This document shows positions 26,710-35,539 of a stretch of DNA of 64,000 nucleotides, piece after piece. The stretch is from NCBI GenBank assembly GCA_029262735.1, contig JAJCYY010000090.1:1-64000 (forward strand), in the 5' to 3' direction. The translations under genes and the position numbers were made by a program. The notes under the pieces were generated by a model. It was not told the DNA's origin and made no database searches. It worked only from the letters and a program-made list of their open reading frames with translations. The DNA comes from Chloroflexota bacterium. GTDB taxonomy: Bacteria; Chloroflexota; Dehalococcoidia; Lucifugimonadales; Lucifugimonadaceae. How positions within the stretch are numbered: the first letter of the stretch is position 1; each line of letters begins with the position of its first letter.

Positions 26710-29464
26710 TCGCGTCTCTCCCATTGCCAGTCGGCGCGCCGAAACGCCGGTACCGCTTATATACCTCCGCCGTTACCAGTATGCTGAGCGAAATACCAAG
26801 CATCGTGAGCCATGTGCCAATGTTCACCGGCTCGATGTCCAACACCGACCTCAGGCCAGGCGTGTACATCGCACCGAGGTGAAGGCCCTGTGCCAGGAAC
26901 ACGCTCGCAACAACGAACGGGTTCGCCGCTAGCGGAACCCTGAATACAGACCGCAACTCTGAGCGAGAGTTGAACACATGAACGTTCTCGAACAGCACCA
27001 GCGCCAGTAGCAGCACGTTGCTGGCCGAGAAATGGCTCCAACCGCTCACCTCGACAAGCCAGTAGAACACCAGGAACGAGCCAAGACCCATCACGAACCC
27101 GCTCATCAGCACCTGTTCGATCATGCGCCGGTCAAGAATCTCTTCGGCGGGCGACCGGGGTGGCCTGCGCAACACGCCCGGCTCCTTGCGCTCGAACGCC
27201 AGCGCAACGTCCTGAATGCCCTGGGTCACGACGTTGAGCCACAGCAGCTGCACAGGCGTCAGCGGAATCGGCAGCCCCATCGCGGTGGACAGCAGAAACA
27301 GCACCAGCTCCCCAACCGCGGTTGCCAGCAGCAGCCACACGATCTTGCGAACGTTGTCATAGGCCGTCCGGCCCTCTTCAATGCCGTTCACGATCGATGC
27401 AAAATTGTCATCCGCGATGATCAGGTCGGAAGCGTCCCTGGCAACATCGGTCCCGCTCCGCCCCATAGCCACGCCAATATTCGCCGCCCGCAGCGCCGGA
27501 GCATCGTTCACGCCATCACCGGTCACGGCGATGAAGTGCCCCGCGGCCTGCAACGTAGTCACGATCCCGGTCTTCTGGCTCGGCTCTACCCTGGCGAAGA
27601 CCGAAGCTGCTTCTATTCGATCGCTCTCCACCTCCCCCACCGACAATTCACGACCGTGGACCACCTCCGACTCATCTGTCGCGATCCCAAGTTGCCGGGC
27701 TATCGCCAGCGCCGTCGCCGGGTGGTCTCCCGTTACCATCTTCACGTCGACTCCCGCGTCCCTGCACCGCTGAATCGCATCCGGCACATCCCGCCTGACA
27801 GGGTCGATCAACCCGGCGAGTCCAAGAAACCTTAGCCCGCTCGGTCTGGTGGGAATCTGGGACGGAATTAATGATGGATCCGGCATCTCAGCCGGGCCTG
27901 CAGCCAGCGCGATTACCCGGAACCCACTGCTTGCAAGCTGCTGCGTCCAATCGAGCACCGTCGGCCGGTCGACCCCTTCGCACATCTCGAGCACAAGCTC
28001 AACAGCGCCCTTCACCGAGCAGGTCACTTCGCCTCCAGAGCCCCCAAAGCCCCCAGAACGGTTATAACTGGCCGCAAAGCCACGAGCGGATTCGTACGGG
28101 ATCAATCCCACTCGACTCGCCGCGTCCTCGACCTCAACCTTGCTTAATCCCAGCTTTTCACCCAGCACCAGGAAAGCGGCATCAACGGTATCGCCCACCG
28201 CCACAACCTCATCCTCCACCAGCCTCAGTTGCGCCTCATTGCACAACACACCTGACTTAGCGATGCGCGCCAGCTCATCCAGCCTGCCGCCCGCCAACAC
28301 CTGACCCTCGTGCAACATCTCGCCGGATAGTTCGAGACCTTCACCGGCAACCTCCGCTTCAAATCCGTCCGCCAGCACCAATCGCTTCACAGTCATCCGG
28401 TTCACCGTGAGAGTTCCGGTCTTGTCAGTAGCGATCACCGTGCATGCGCCGAGTCCTTCGACCGCGGGGAGGAGTCGCACGATCACGTTGCGACCTGCCA
28501 TCCGGCGAGAGGCGATAGACAGCGCGACCGTCACTCCAACGGGGAGACCTTCGGGTATTGCGGAAACAGCGAGCGCAATCATGAGCAGCACTACGTCTCC
28601 AACATCGGAGCCGCGTATGAACTGCGCCGCACCAAGAGCGACGATCAGCACCATGAGAGCGAGGGTCAGCCGCGTCGTGAACGACCTCATGCGAGCTACG
28701 AGAGGCGGCGGCGCAGATTGCTCCGTCAGGGATCGCGCGATGCGCCCGATCTGAGTGATCGAGCCGGTAGAGGCCACGATGGCGGTCGCCCTGCCTCTGA
28801 CCATGCTTGTGCCCGCGTAGAGCATGTTGAAGCGGTCTCCCACCGGCGACTCCGCAAGCTCGATCGCCGCCGGGTCCTTAGCGACCGGCTCAGACTCACC
28901 GGTCAGGACAGACTCGTCGACCGTGGTCTCAATCGCACCGATGATCCTCAGATCGGCTGGCACCGCGCCGCCCGACTCCAGCAACACGACATCACCGGGC
29001 ACCAGCTCCGAAGCGTCCAACTCCTCGAGAGTCGCTCCCCGGCGGACCGTCGCTTTGACCCTCACGACCGACTGCAGCGCCCGCGCCCCGTGCTCCGCCT
29101 GCCACTCCTGGAACGCGCCGACCGCCGCATTGATGATCAGCACCCCGAATATGAATATGGCGTCGACGACCTCCTGGACGGCGAGCGCGACAGCTCCTGC
29201 TATCAAAAGCACGTAGATAAGCGGATTTCGGAACTGCCTGACGACTAGCGAGATGACGCCGGGTCCGGGCCGGTCTGGGATCACATTGCGGCCGTACCGC
29301 ACCTGCCTTGCTTCGGCCTGATCCGCCGCCAGACCTTGCGAGGATGTTTCCAGCCTGTCGAACACCTCATCGACGCTGAGCGTGTGCCAGTTCGGCTCAT
29401 CCAGTGAGCCGTTCCCCGGCGGATTGGTGCCGGTGCTGTCTCCGCGTCTTAGACGTATCCCCAT
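26696..29464 (-). CDS. P-type cation-transporting ATPase (P2-like)
   Basis: 922 residues. The actuator-domain motif is LTGESEPV. The phosphorylated Asp is D347 in DKTGTLTVNRM. Other motifs are VKGAVE (nucleotide site) and MVTGDHPATA and VTGDGVNDAPAL (hinge). About ten membrane helices flank these, with AIPEGLPVGVT in M4, as in Ca2+, H+ and Na+ pumps rather than heavy-metal pumps. In M6 the usual Ca-pump LVTDGLPA is NVVTQGIQDVALAFE, so ion ligands differ; this variant is common in uncharacterised bacterial cation pumps. The N-terminal cation-ATPase domain (LSVDEVFDRLETSSQGL) is present. The ion is not certain. The ATG at 29464 has AGGA about 9 nt upstream. Confidence 0.9.
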   Translation of the reverse strand: MGIRLRRGDSTGTNPPGNGSLDEPNWHTLSVDEVFDRLETSSQGLAADQAEARQVRYGRNVIPDRPGPGVISLVVRQFRNPLIYVLLIAGAVALAVQEVVDAIFIFGVLIINAAVGAFQEWQAEHGARALQSVVRVKATVRRGATLEELDASELVPGDVVLLESGGAVPADLRIIGAIETTVDESVLTGESEPVAKDPAAIELAESPVGDRFNMLYAGTSMVRGRATAIVASTGSITQIGRIARSLTEQSAPPPLVARMRSFTTRLTLALMVLIVALGAAQFIRGSDVGDVVLLMIALAVSAIPEGLPVGVTVALSIASRRMAGRNVIVRLLPAVEGLGACTVIATDKTGTLTVNRMTVKRLVLADGFEAEVAGEGLELSGEMLHEGQVLAGGRLDELARIAKSGVLCNEAQLRLVEDEVVAVGDTVDAAFLVLGEKLGLSKVEVEDAASRVGLIPYESARGFAASYNRSGGFGGSGGEVTCSVKGAVELVLEMCEGVDRPTVLDWTQQLASSGFRVIALAAGPAEMPDPSLIPSQIPTRPSGLRFLGLAGLIDPVRRDVPDAIQRCRDAGVDVKMVTGDHPATALAIARQLGIATDESEVVHGRELSVGEVESDRIEAASVFARVEPSQKTGIVTTLQAAGHFIAVTGDGVNDAPALRAANIGVAMGRSGTDVARDASDLIIADDNFASIVNGIEEGRTAYDNVRKIVWLLLATAVGELVLFLLSTAMGLPIPLTPVQLLWLNVVTQGIQDVALAFERKEPGVLRRPPRSPAEEILDRRMIEQVLMSGFVMGLGSFLVFYWLVEVSGWSHFSASNVLLLALVLFENVHVFNSRSELRSVFRVPLAANPFVVASVFLAQGLHLGAMYTPGLRSVLDIEPVNIGTWLTMLGISLSILVTAEVYKRYRRFGAPTGNGRDAKQPA

Positions 29465-29780
29465 ACAGCGGGTTCCTGGGAGGGTTCGGTAGGCCGACTC
29501 CCGCTAAGTTATCGGGTTTCATGCAACCCGGGATAAATGCTAGCCCGGAACTCCGGGCCCTCGGGCTGAAGCCGTGAGGTTGGCGTGTATTCAGCTCTTC
29601 ACCAAACGCATACCTAAAGTCACCCGCCGCAGCGAGGTCTCGGGTGCGATAAGCTTCCCCGGATGTTCGACAGGCTCGAGATTCGGAGCCACAGATCACC
29701 CAGCCGGCGATGTCGCGAACATTTTGGAGACATCGCATCTGCTGCACCAACCAGGCCAACAGGCCTTGAGGAGAACCCAG
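29465..29780. other. Divergent intergenic region before the D-threonine aldolase-like gene
   Basis: 316 nt between two divergent genes. The plus frame is open from 29574, but the codons before 29781 show no family sequence and a good ribosome site lies at 29768-29773. I see no RNA or repeat here. Confidence 0.4.
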
Positions 29781-30878
29781 TTGACACAGGAATGGCTTCC
29801 GCTGCCGGGAACACCGGTCGAAGAGATCGACACCCCGGCCATCATCATCGACCTGGACGCCGCAGAGGCGAACATCAGCCGCATGCAGGAGTTCGCAAGA
29901 GAGCACGGCATCAGTGTCCGGCCACACACCAAAACGAACAAGAGTCCGTACTGGGCGTGGAAGCAGATGAACGCTGGTGCCATAGGAATCTGCTGCGCCA
30001 AGGTTGGGGAAGCGGAACAGATGGCCGCTGCGGGCATCCCAGAGATCCTGATCCCGAACCAGATAGTGACGAAACGCAAGATAAAACGACTGATGTCTGT
30101 CGCTTCCACTACTAAGACCATAGTTGCGGTAGACAGCGAAGCAAACGTCGCTGACCTGTCCGATGCCGCTGTCTCGCAGGGTGTTGAAATCGGCGTCCTC
30201 ATTGAAGTCAACGTTGGCATGGATCGCTGCGGTGTTGAGGCGGATTCCGCGGCGAAGCTGGCCGGCGCAATCGTCAAAGCGCCCGGACTGCGCTTCGATG
30301 GTGTGATGGGATACGAAGGCCACACCGTCGCTGCAAGAGATTTCGAAGAACGCAAGACAGAGGCTCTGCGCGCCATGGACCGTCTTCTGAGCGCTGCTTC
30401 GGAGATACGTAAAGCCGGAATCCCGGTCAACATCGTCTCTGCCGCCGGTACCGGCACGTACAACATCACCGGCGCTCTCGAAGGCATCACCGAGATCCAG
30501 CCCGGCAGCTACATATTCATGGACGGCGACTATCTCGAAGTGTTCAACGACTTCCAGCCCGCAATGACCTTGCTGACGACGGTCATCTCACGCACAGGAG
30601 ACCGCGGCGTGCTGGACTGCGGCCTCAAGTCCGTCAGCATCGACCGTGGATCTCCGTACGCAGTCGGGATTGACGGCGTCGAGGTCGGCAGGCCTTCCGA
30701 AGAGCACACGAAGGTCGTGTTGACCGGGGACGCGAAGAGCCTGCGTGTCGGTGACAACGTGAGTTTGCGGGCAATGCACGGCGACACCACGATCAATGTG
30801 CATGACTACTACTTCTGTGTCCGGAACGGCAAGTTAGAGACCGTGGCGCCAATAGTCGGTCGGGGTAAGTTCAGGTAA
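29781..30878 (+). CDS. D-threonine aldolase / D-serine dehydratase-like PLP enzyme (fold type III)
   Basis: 365 residues from the TTG at 29781, with GAGGAG 7 nt upstream. The PLP Lys is in RPHTKTNKSPYWAWKQ near the N-terminus of an alanine-racemase-type barrel. Family motifs include IDTPAIIIDLDAAEANI, VNVGMDRCGV, GYEGHTV, VSAAGTGTYN and PGSYIFMDGDY. In the C-terminal metal site the usual His-x-Cys/Asp pair appears as MHGDTTIN. Enzymes of this family cleave D-threonine or related D-3-hydroxy amino acids to glycine and an aldehyde, or dehydrate D-serine. Metal dependence is predicted. A tiny membrane protein gene follows after 14 nt. Confidence 0.88.
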   Translation: MTQEWLPLPGTPVEEIDTPAIIIDLDAAEANISRMQEFAREHGISVRPHTKTNKSPYWAWKQMNAGAIGICCAKVGEAEQMAAAGIPEILIPNQIVTKRKIKRLMSVASTTKTIVAVDSEANVADLSDAAVSQGVEIGVLIEVNVGMDRCGVEADSAAKLAGAIVKAPGLRFDGVMGYEGHTVAARDFEERKTEALRAMDRLLSAASEIRKAGIPVNIVSAAGTGTYNITGALEGITEIQPGSYIFMDGDYLEVFNDFQPAMTLLTTVISRTGDRGVLDCGLKSVSIDRGSPYAVGIDGVEVGRPSEEHTKVVLTGDAKSLRVGDNVSLRAMHGDTTINVHDYYFCVRNGKLETVAPIVGRGKFR

Positions 30879-30892
30879 CGATAGGAGTCAGC

Positions 30893-31120
30893 ATGAAGAT
30901 AGAGGTGAAAACATCGGACGGATTCCGCTCGTCTCGCTCACCGAAGTCCGAGTTTCGAAAGTGGGTGTTGATTGGCGCAGTATTCGGAGCCGTGCTGGTT
31001 GGCCTTGCCGGTGCCATCGTTCTCGGCATCGCCATGATCGGCGGGGCGTTCTTCGGAGCTGTGCTGGGAGCGGTTTTCGGGGTCTACAAAGCCGCAGTTG
31101 CGGCTATCAGGCGAGATTAA
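30893..31120 (+). CDS. Small glycine-zipper membrane protein
   Basis: 75 residues with TAGGAG 5-6 nt upstream of the ATG, so translation is well supported. After a basic, soluble N-terminal segment (to about residue 23) it has two closely spaced hydrophobic stretches rich in small residues, VLIGAVFGAVLVGLAGAIVL and MIGGAFFGAVLGAVFGVY. The spacing of glycines is typical of helix-packing zippers. A basic C-terminus (RRD) ends the protein. It lies 14 nt after the D-threonine-aldolase-like gene and is likely in its operon. The function is unknown; it could oligomerise in the membrane. Confidence 0.7.
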   Translation: MKIEVKTSDGFRSSRSPKSEFRKWVLIGAVFGAVLVGLAGAIVLGIAMIGGAFFGAVLGAVFGVYKAAVAAIRRD

Positions 31121-31121
31121 G

Positions 31122-31631
31122 TCACCTTTTCTCGCCGACCAATCCGTTCTCCAACAGGTCAAGTGCCGCGATCCCCAGCTTCAGAACATCCTCCGGCGGC
31201 GCCACCATCTCTCCGGTCGGCGTCTTCAACGGTGATGCAACCTCAAGTGCCGCCCGCTCCAACCAGTGCCAGCCATCCGGGACCGCAGGCAGTTCACCGC
31301 CATCAGGAACACCACTTACCGGTGTTGTCAGATAGGTGAAGTCGATATGCTGGTGTTTTCCTGTTTCCCTGTCGTAGACATCCTCGATCATCACCGTAAA
31401 CGGCGGCGCTATCTGCTCCAGGTTCGACAACTTGGGCAGGGCGGCGGTTGCCAGGATACGGACATCCAGGCCAGTTTCCTCTCTAACTTCACGAATCAGG
31501 GCCTGCACAGGGTCTTCATTCGGCTCGATGTGCCCACCCGGAGCCAGCCAGGCCTGCACCTTTTCGTGCCAGTGGACCAGCGTCGATCCTGCTGCTGCAA
31601 CTATGCCAGTCGATGTGAAATGGCGAATCAT
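31122..31631 (-). CDS. NUDIX hydrolase
   Basis: 169 residues. The Nudix box is intact: G-x5-E-x7-REVREETGLD, starting GGHIEPNE near residue 32, with the catalytic REVREE helix. The rest is a typical alpha/beta/alpha fold. It would hydrolyse a nucleoside-diphosphate-linked compound; the N-terminus (FTSTGIVAAAGSTLVHWH) does not define which. It ends one base from the stop of the small membrane protein gene (convergent). Confidence 0.88.
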   Translation of the reverse strand: MIRHFTSTGIVAAAGSTLVHWHEKVQAWLAPGGHIEPNEDPVQALIREVREETGLDVRILATAALPKLSNLEQIAPPFTVMIEDVYDRETGKHQHIDFTYLTTPVSGVPDGGELPAVPDGWHWLERAALEVASPLKTPTGEMVAPPEDVLKLGIAALDLLENGLVGEKR

Positions 31632-31895
31632 CTATATCCCCCGGGCCATAAAAGAGGTACAACAGGCAATCGAACCGGTTGATCCAGTTCGGATGAACTG
31701 GCATCAAACTGGAATCACACCATAAATGAGCCAGCGTGAGACTGCCCGTCGACAGATTTGAGCCACCCGGTAATGCATTTTGGGTGAAAAAGCCTACACT
31801 GGTCCGTCGGAGTAAGGTGAAGCTGGGTTAGCCCAGCCGGAGTGAACAAGAAAGTTTTCCTGCCAACAGGAAAGGTTCGACTTGCAGCTGAGAGT

Positions 31896-32273
31896 ATGAA
31901 CTACCTCGAATTCATAGAACTCATTGGCCGTAGAGGCCGCATCGAAAAACCGGAAGATATATCCCGAGCCGTTCAGGCTACGTTGGAGACGCTTGCCGAA
32001 TGTCTTCCTGGCGCACAGCTCAATCGGCTTGCCGAAAAGCTGCCGCGTGAAGCAGCGATGTACCTCAAGCGATCTTCAAAGCCAGAAGAGTTCTCAGTCC
32101 ATGAGTTCTTCGAGCGCGTCAGCGAGCGGTCCCATGTGGAGAAGCCCGTTGCCACTCAACGCGCGTGGGCTGTACTGTCTGTCGTTGAGCAACAGCTCTC
32201 TCTCCAGGAGTTCAACGATCTCAGGTCCGCGCTTCCCAAGCAGTACGAGCGGCTGTTCGAGTTCGCTGTCTAA
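31896..32273 (+). CDS. DUF2267 domain protein
   Basis: 125 residues from the ATG at 31896; a GTG at 31842 would add 18 residues, and neither has a strong ribosome site. The whole chain is one helical DUF2267 domain made of two related halves. MNYLEFIELIGRRGRIEKPEDISRAVQATLETLAECL repeats in form as FSVHEFFERVSERSHVEKPVATQRAWAVLSVVEQQL. The two LP motifs, ending each half, are AEKLPREAAMYLK and RSALPKQYERLF. The function is unknown; related genes often occur with stress proteins. Confidence 0.78.
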   Translation: MNYLEFIELIGRRGRIEKPEDISRAVQATLETLAECLPGAQLNRLAEKLPREAAMYLKRSSKPEEFSVHEFFERVSERSHVEKPVATQRAWAVLSVVEQQLSLQEFNDLRSALPKQYERLFEFAV

Positions 32274-32375
32274 CTGACTACTAACCAACACGACTCGAAT
32301 TCATCCTGGCAGCCGGTTCCGTGCCCGCCGTCATCCCGTCCCATCCGTGTTAACGCCGTTCGTCTCGGACCAGAT

Positions 32376-32525
32376 ACCTGCAAAACGCAGGAGGGGCCAC
32401 CGGGTCAACAGCCTTGTAGCCGTTAACCGGGTGACCCCTCCCGTTGAGGTGCCCTGCTAAGAATGGGCGCCCTACTGCAGGACACCTCCGGTACTACTAT
32501 TCATGCTTAGCAAACACCTCCTTTC
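32376..32525. ncRNA. Candidate structured RNA with alternative pairings (strand not certain)
   Basis: Two large adjacent hairpins sit in a 623-nt gene-free gap. Hairpin 1 pairs 32390-32405 with 32426-32441 (GGAGGGG/CCCCTCC plus CACC/GGTG and GGT/ACC, two mismatches). Hairpin 2 pairs GAGGTG-c-CCTGC (32446-32457) with GCAGG-a-CACCTC (32477-32488). A direct repeat, ACACCTCC, occurs at 32482 and 32514. The second copy, together with CTTAGCA at 32506-32512, can instead pair with GAGGTG and TGCTAAG (32455-32461). The two folds exclude each other. On the minus strand the repeat reads as a strong ribosome site. No known RNA family was recognised. Confidence 0.5.
32472..32504 (-). CDS. Possible 10-codon leader peptide
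   Basis: On the minus strand AAAGGAGGTG (32524-32515) is followed after 10 nt by ATG at 32504, a 10-codon frame (MNSSTGGVLQ) and TAG at 32474-32472, inside the structured element. A ribosome here would cover one arm of the alternative structure. No minus-strand gene follows for about 840 nt, which argues against a classical attenuator, so this call is tentative. Confidence 0.2.
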   Translation of the reverse strand: MNSSTGGVLQ

Positions 32526-32896
32526 ATTATCGTTTGCAGCCTGGGCCAATGCCCCTGACCGGACGGCTAGGCGTAAGCGTCGCATACCGTCTCGACCATT
32601 ATTACACATGGAGAGAGAACCCCAGCTTTCAGAAGTTGTGAGCGTTCACTCACCTGAATCGCGTCATTCACCAGAATCTGCCCTCCGAGAACCGTCTGGC
32701 ATCGGACTGACTGGTTAGTTGGGCCATGTCCAGCACAGCCACACATCTCACAATTTCCCCACGACGTCTACCGCTACGATTCTGACCCGCGTTGTAGAGT
32801 TCAGTTAAGCCCGATTTGACCTGGCAAATCAGAGACCGGTACCTGAGATGCCAGCGAGCCGCGGGTTCAGCAACAAAGCATCACATCCCGACGACA

Positions 32897-34339
32897 ATGG
32901 CGCTAATTACCGTTCCTCTACAGTCAGCAGATATGTCCCGGCTCGAGCCGATCATCGGCGCGGAACGGATGCGAGTGGTGCAAAAAACTGCGGTCAAGAT
33001 CTCGAAGACTCTTTCCGGCCGCTCGCTCATTAACGTCAACTCCACGGCAAAAGGCGGCGGTGTCGCCGAGATGCTGTATTGGATGCTCGGCTACGTGAGA
33101 GGCGCTGGAGTGGATGTGAACTGGTACGTCATCGGCGGCAATCCCGAGTTCTTCGTACTCACCAAGCGGCTCCACAACATGCTGCACGGAAAATCTGCGC
33201 CAGACTCAGATTCGGGAGGCGAATTCACCGATCACGACAGCGCCGTTTACAGGGATGTCACACAACAGAATGCAGCAGAGTTGCGCGCACTCGTGTCTCC
33301 AGGCGACATCGTCATCCTGCACGACCCGCAAACGGCTGGACTTGCTCCTGAGATGAAGGACGCGGGCGCAGTCGTTGTCTGGCGCTGCCATGTCGGGACT
33401 GAACAGGAAAGCGAAATCCGCACAACGGCCTGGGACTTCGTGCGGCCGTATCTTGAAAACGTAGACGCGTTCATATTCTCCCGCAAAGAGCTCGCACCCG
33501 GATGGGTGGACGTGAAACGGCTGCTGATCGTTCCGCCATCGATCGACCCGTTCTCCACTAAAAACCGCGCCATGTCAGACGAAACGGCGCAGGCGATTCT
33601 CGAACACGCGGGAATCATCCAGGGCGCCGCTGGAAACGGTCTAACCGAATTCACGCTGGGCGACGGATCATCGGGCCGGGTCAATCGCATGGCCGACATC
33701 GTCCGCACCGGTCCGGCACCCGGCCCTGACGCAAGGTTCGCTGTCCAGGTCTCACGCTGGGACCGGCTCAAGGATATGCAGGGCGTTATGGAGGCCTTCG
33801 CCAATCTCATAGACGGCGAAAGAGACTCGCACCTGGTGCTTGCGGGACCTGTTGTGACTGGCGTAGCCGACGATCCGGAAGGCGGCGAGGTGCTTACGGA
33901 GTGCATTGAGGCGTGGCGGGAGCTGCCACATTTCGAGCGCAGCCGCATCCAACTCGTCTGCATTCCCATGACCGACATCGACGAGAACGCGGCTATCGTG
34001 AACGCGCTTCAGACTCACGCGACACTCGTCATCCAGAAGAGCCTTGAGGAAGGGTTCGGACTCACTGTGACCGAGGCCATGTGGAAGGCTAAACCGGTGG
34101 TCGCTTCGGCCGTCGGCGGTATCCAGGACCAGATCGTTCACGGCGAATCCGGTCTGTTGGTCCGCGATCCGTATGACCACCACGAGTTCGCCGCTGCCGT
34201 CCAGGCTGTTCTGGACGACGGCAAATTTGCAGAAAAACTTGGCAAGAGCGCGAGGCAGCGCGTTACAGAACGGTTTCTCGGCGACCGCCACCTGCTGCAG
34301 TACGCCGAACTTGTCGCCGGGCTTGAGCTGATTGGCTGA
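32897..34339 (+). CDS. treT: GT4-family trehalose-synthase-type glycosyltransferase (TreT)
   Basis: 480 residues from the ATG at 32897; an upstream TTG at 32816 adds residues without family character. Typical TreT features are the N-terminal NVNSTAKGGGVAEML (nucleotide-sugar and acceptor loop), DIVILHDPQTAGL, VVWRCHVGT, PPSIDPFS, and the C-terminal GT-B motif EEGFGLTVTEAMWKAKPVVAS followed by GGI. TreT joins glucose from an NDP-glucose to glucose to make trehalose, a compatible solute. Related enzymes of this group can make other glucosides, so the product is likely but not certain. It ends exactly where the convergent dehydrogenase gene ends (34339/34340). The structured RNA element lies 370 nt upstream. 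Confidence 0.85.
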   Translation: MALITVPLQSADMSRLEPIIGAERMRVVQKTAVKISKTLSGRSLINVNSTAKGGGVAEMLYWMLGYVRGAGVDVNWYVIGGNPEFFVLTKRLHNMLHGKSAPDSDSGGEFTDHDSAVYRDVTQQNAAELRALVSPGDIVILHDPQTAGLAPEMKDAGAVVVWRCHVGTEQESEIRTTAWDFVRPYLENVDAFIFSRKELAPGWVDVKRLLIVPPSIDPFSTKNRAMSDETAQAILEHAGIIQGAAGNGLTEFTLGDGSSGRVNRMADIVRTGPAPGPDARFAVQVSRWDRLKDMQGVMEAFANLIDGERDSHLVLAGPVVTGVADDPEGGEVLTECIEAWRELPHFERSRIQLVCIPMTDIDENAAIVNALQTHATLVIQKSLEEGFGLTVTEAMWKAKPVVASAVGGIQDQIVHGESGLLVRDPYDHHEFAAAVQAVLDDGKFAEKLGKSARQRVTERFLGDRHLLQYAELVAGLELIG

Positions 34340-35308
34340 CTAGAACCAGTTCTCCTTGTCGACCACGTTCCGCAGCGGCTCGCCGTTGACCAGATGGCGG
34401 ATGTTCTCAACGATGATCTCGTACCTGCGTTCCTCGAGGTGCGCTCCGCCGTGTGCAGCAATGTGCGGAGTGAGAATCGTGTTCGGAGCATTCCAGAGCC
34501 GGTGGTCCGCCGGAAGAGGCTCGATCTCGTAGACATCCAGACCCGCCCCCGCGATCTCACCTGCATCCAGCGCATCGGCAAGGTCATCCAGCTTCGTTGT
34601 CATACCTCTGCCAATGTTGATGAAGATTGCGCTCTTCTTCATCAGCTGGAACTTGGAGCGGTCGAACAGACCCTCAGTCTGCGGAGTGTGTGGAATAGTC
34701 AGAATCACATAGTCGGCAAGCGGCAGAAACCGATCCAGGTCGTCCGATCCGCCCATCTCATCAACCCATTCCGGCTTGTCATCGCGCCTCGAATCGGTTG
34801 CGATCACCTTCATTCCGAACGCCGCGCACAGCCTTGCGGTCTCAGCGCCGATACCGCCCAGGCCCACAATGAACGCAGTGCTTTCAGGCAGGAAGCTCGA
34901 ATGGTGTTCGGGCGGGGATAGCGGCGCCCAGCTGTTCTCTCGTTGCTGATCACGGTAAAGGTTGAGGTGCTTGGCGAACGAAAGCAGCACAGCCATAATG
35001 TGCGACGAGATATGGTCGTTGTAGATCTCGCGGAAATTGGTCACCTGCGTCGGGTGGTCAACCAGTTCCGGGTAGTAGTAACCGGCGTGCGGAGCTGCGG
35101 CAGGGGCCTGGAGCCATCTCAGCTTTTCTGCCGCTGCGAGAACCTTCGTTGAGAGCGTACCGAACGCAGCGTCGGCGTTCGCGATCTCCCTGACCGCATC
35201 GTCTTCGGTTTCCGGTGCGACGAACTCGACCTCTGGCACCGAATCCTGCAGCCGTTTTATCCAACCGTTGATCGGTGCGCTCTGGGGTGGGGCGAAAACA
35301 AACTTCAT
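34340..35308 (-). CDS. D-isomer-specific 2-hydroxyacid dehydrogenase
   Basis: 322 residues from the ATG at 35308, with GGAAGG upstream; the frame runs 50 codons further without family sequence. The NAD-binding motif is VGLGGIGAE (residues about 149-154). The catalytic residues are in the usual places: Arg in NIGRG, Glu in DVYEIEPLP and His in TPHIAAH. It reduces 2-oxo acids or oxidises D-2-hydroxy acids. The catalytic His is followed by AHGG rather than the more common SGWT, and the substrate is unknown. Confidence 0.88.
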   Translation of the reverse strand: MKFVFAPPQSAPINGWIKRLQDSVPEVEFVAPETEDDAVREIANADAAFGTLSTKVLAAAEKLRWLQAPAAAPHAGYYYPELVDHPTQVTNFREIYNDHISSHIMAVLLSFAKHLNLYRDQQRENSWAPLSPPEHHSSFLPESTAFIVGLGGIGAETARLCAAFGMKVIATDSRRDDKPEWVDEMGGSDDLDRFLPLADYVILTIPHTPQTEGLFDRSKFQLMKKSAIFINIGRGMTTKLDDLADALDAGEIAGAGLDVYEIEPLPADHRLWNAPNTILTPHIAAHGGAHLEERRYEIIVENIRHLVNGEPLRNVVDKENWF

Positions 35309-35539
35309 TGTGAAAACCTTCCGTGATGACGAATCGGGCCATTTCAGCGAGTTCAGCGACTTCGGATACAGAGCGGAGATTACGTGCTGATGCCCGTATT
35401 GTGCCGTGCCATACCGATCGGAGCCAGGCGATACAGGTAAGGCAGGCGATTCTAGCACCGGTATGCGCTGTTCCAGCGGGTCACCGGCAGCGGTTCAGTT
35501 AAACTTGGCGACATAAGCAGCCTGCTCAAGAGAGGGACC

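Noticed and set aside
32511-32524. CACCTCCTTT, which looks like the 3' end of 16S rRNA
   Set aside because: The preceding 16S 3'-terminal helix is absent; it is simply the complement of a strong ribosome site.
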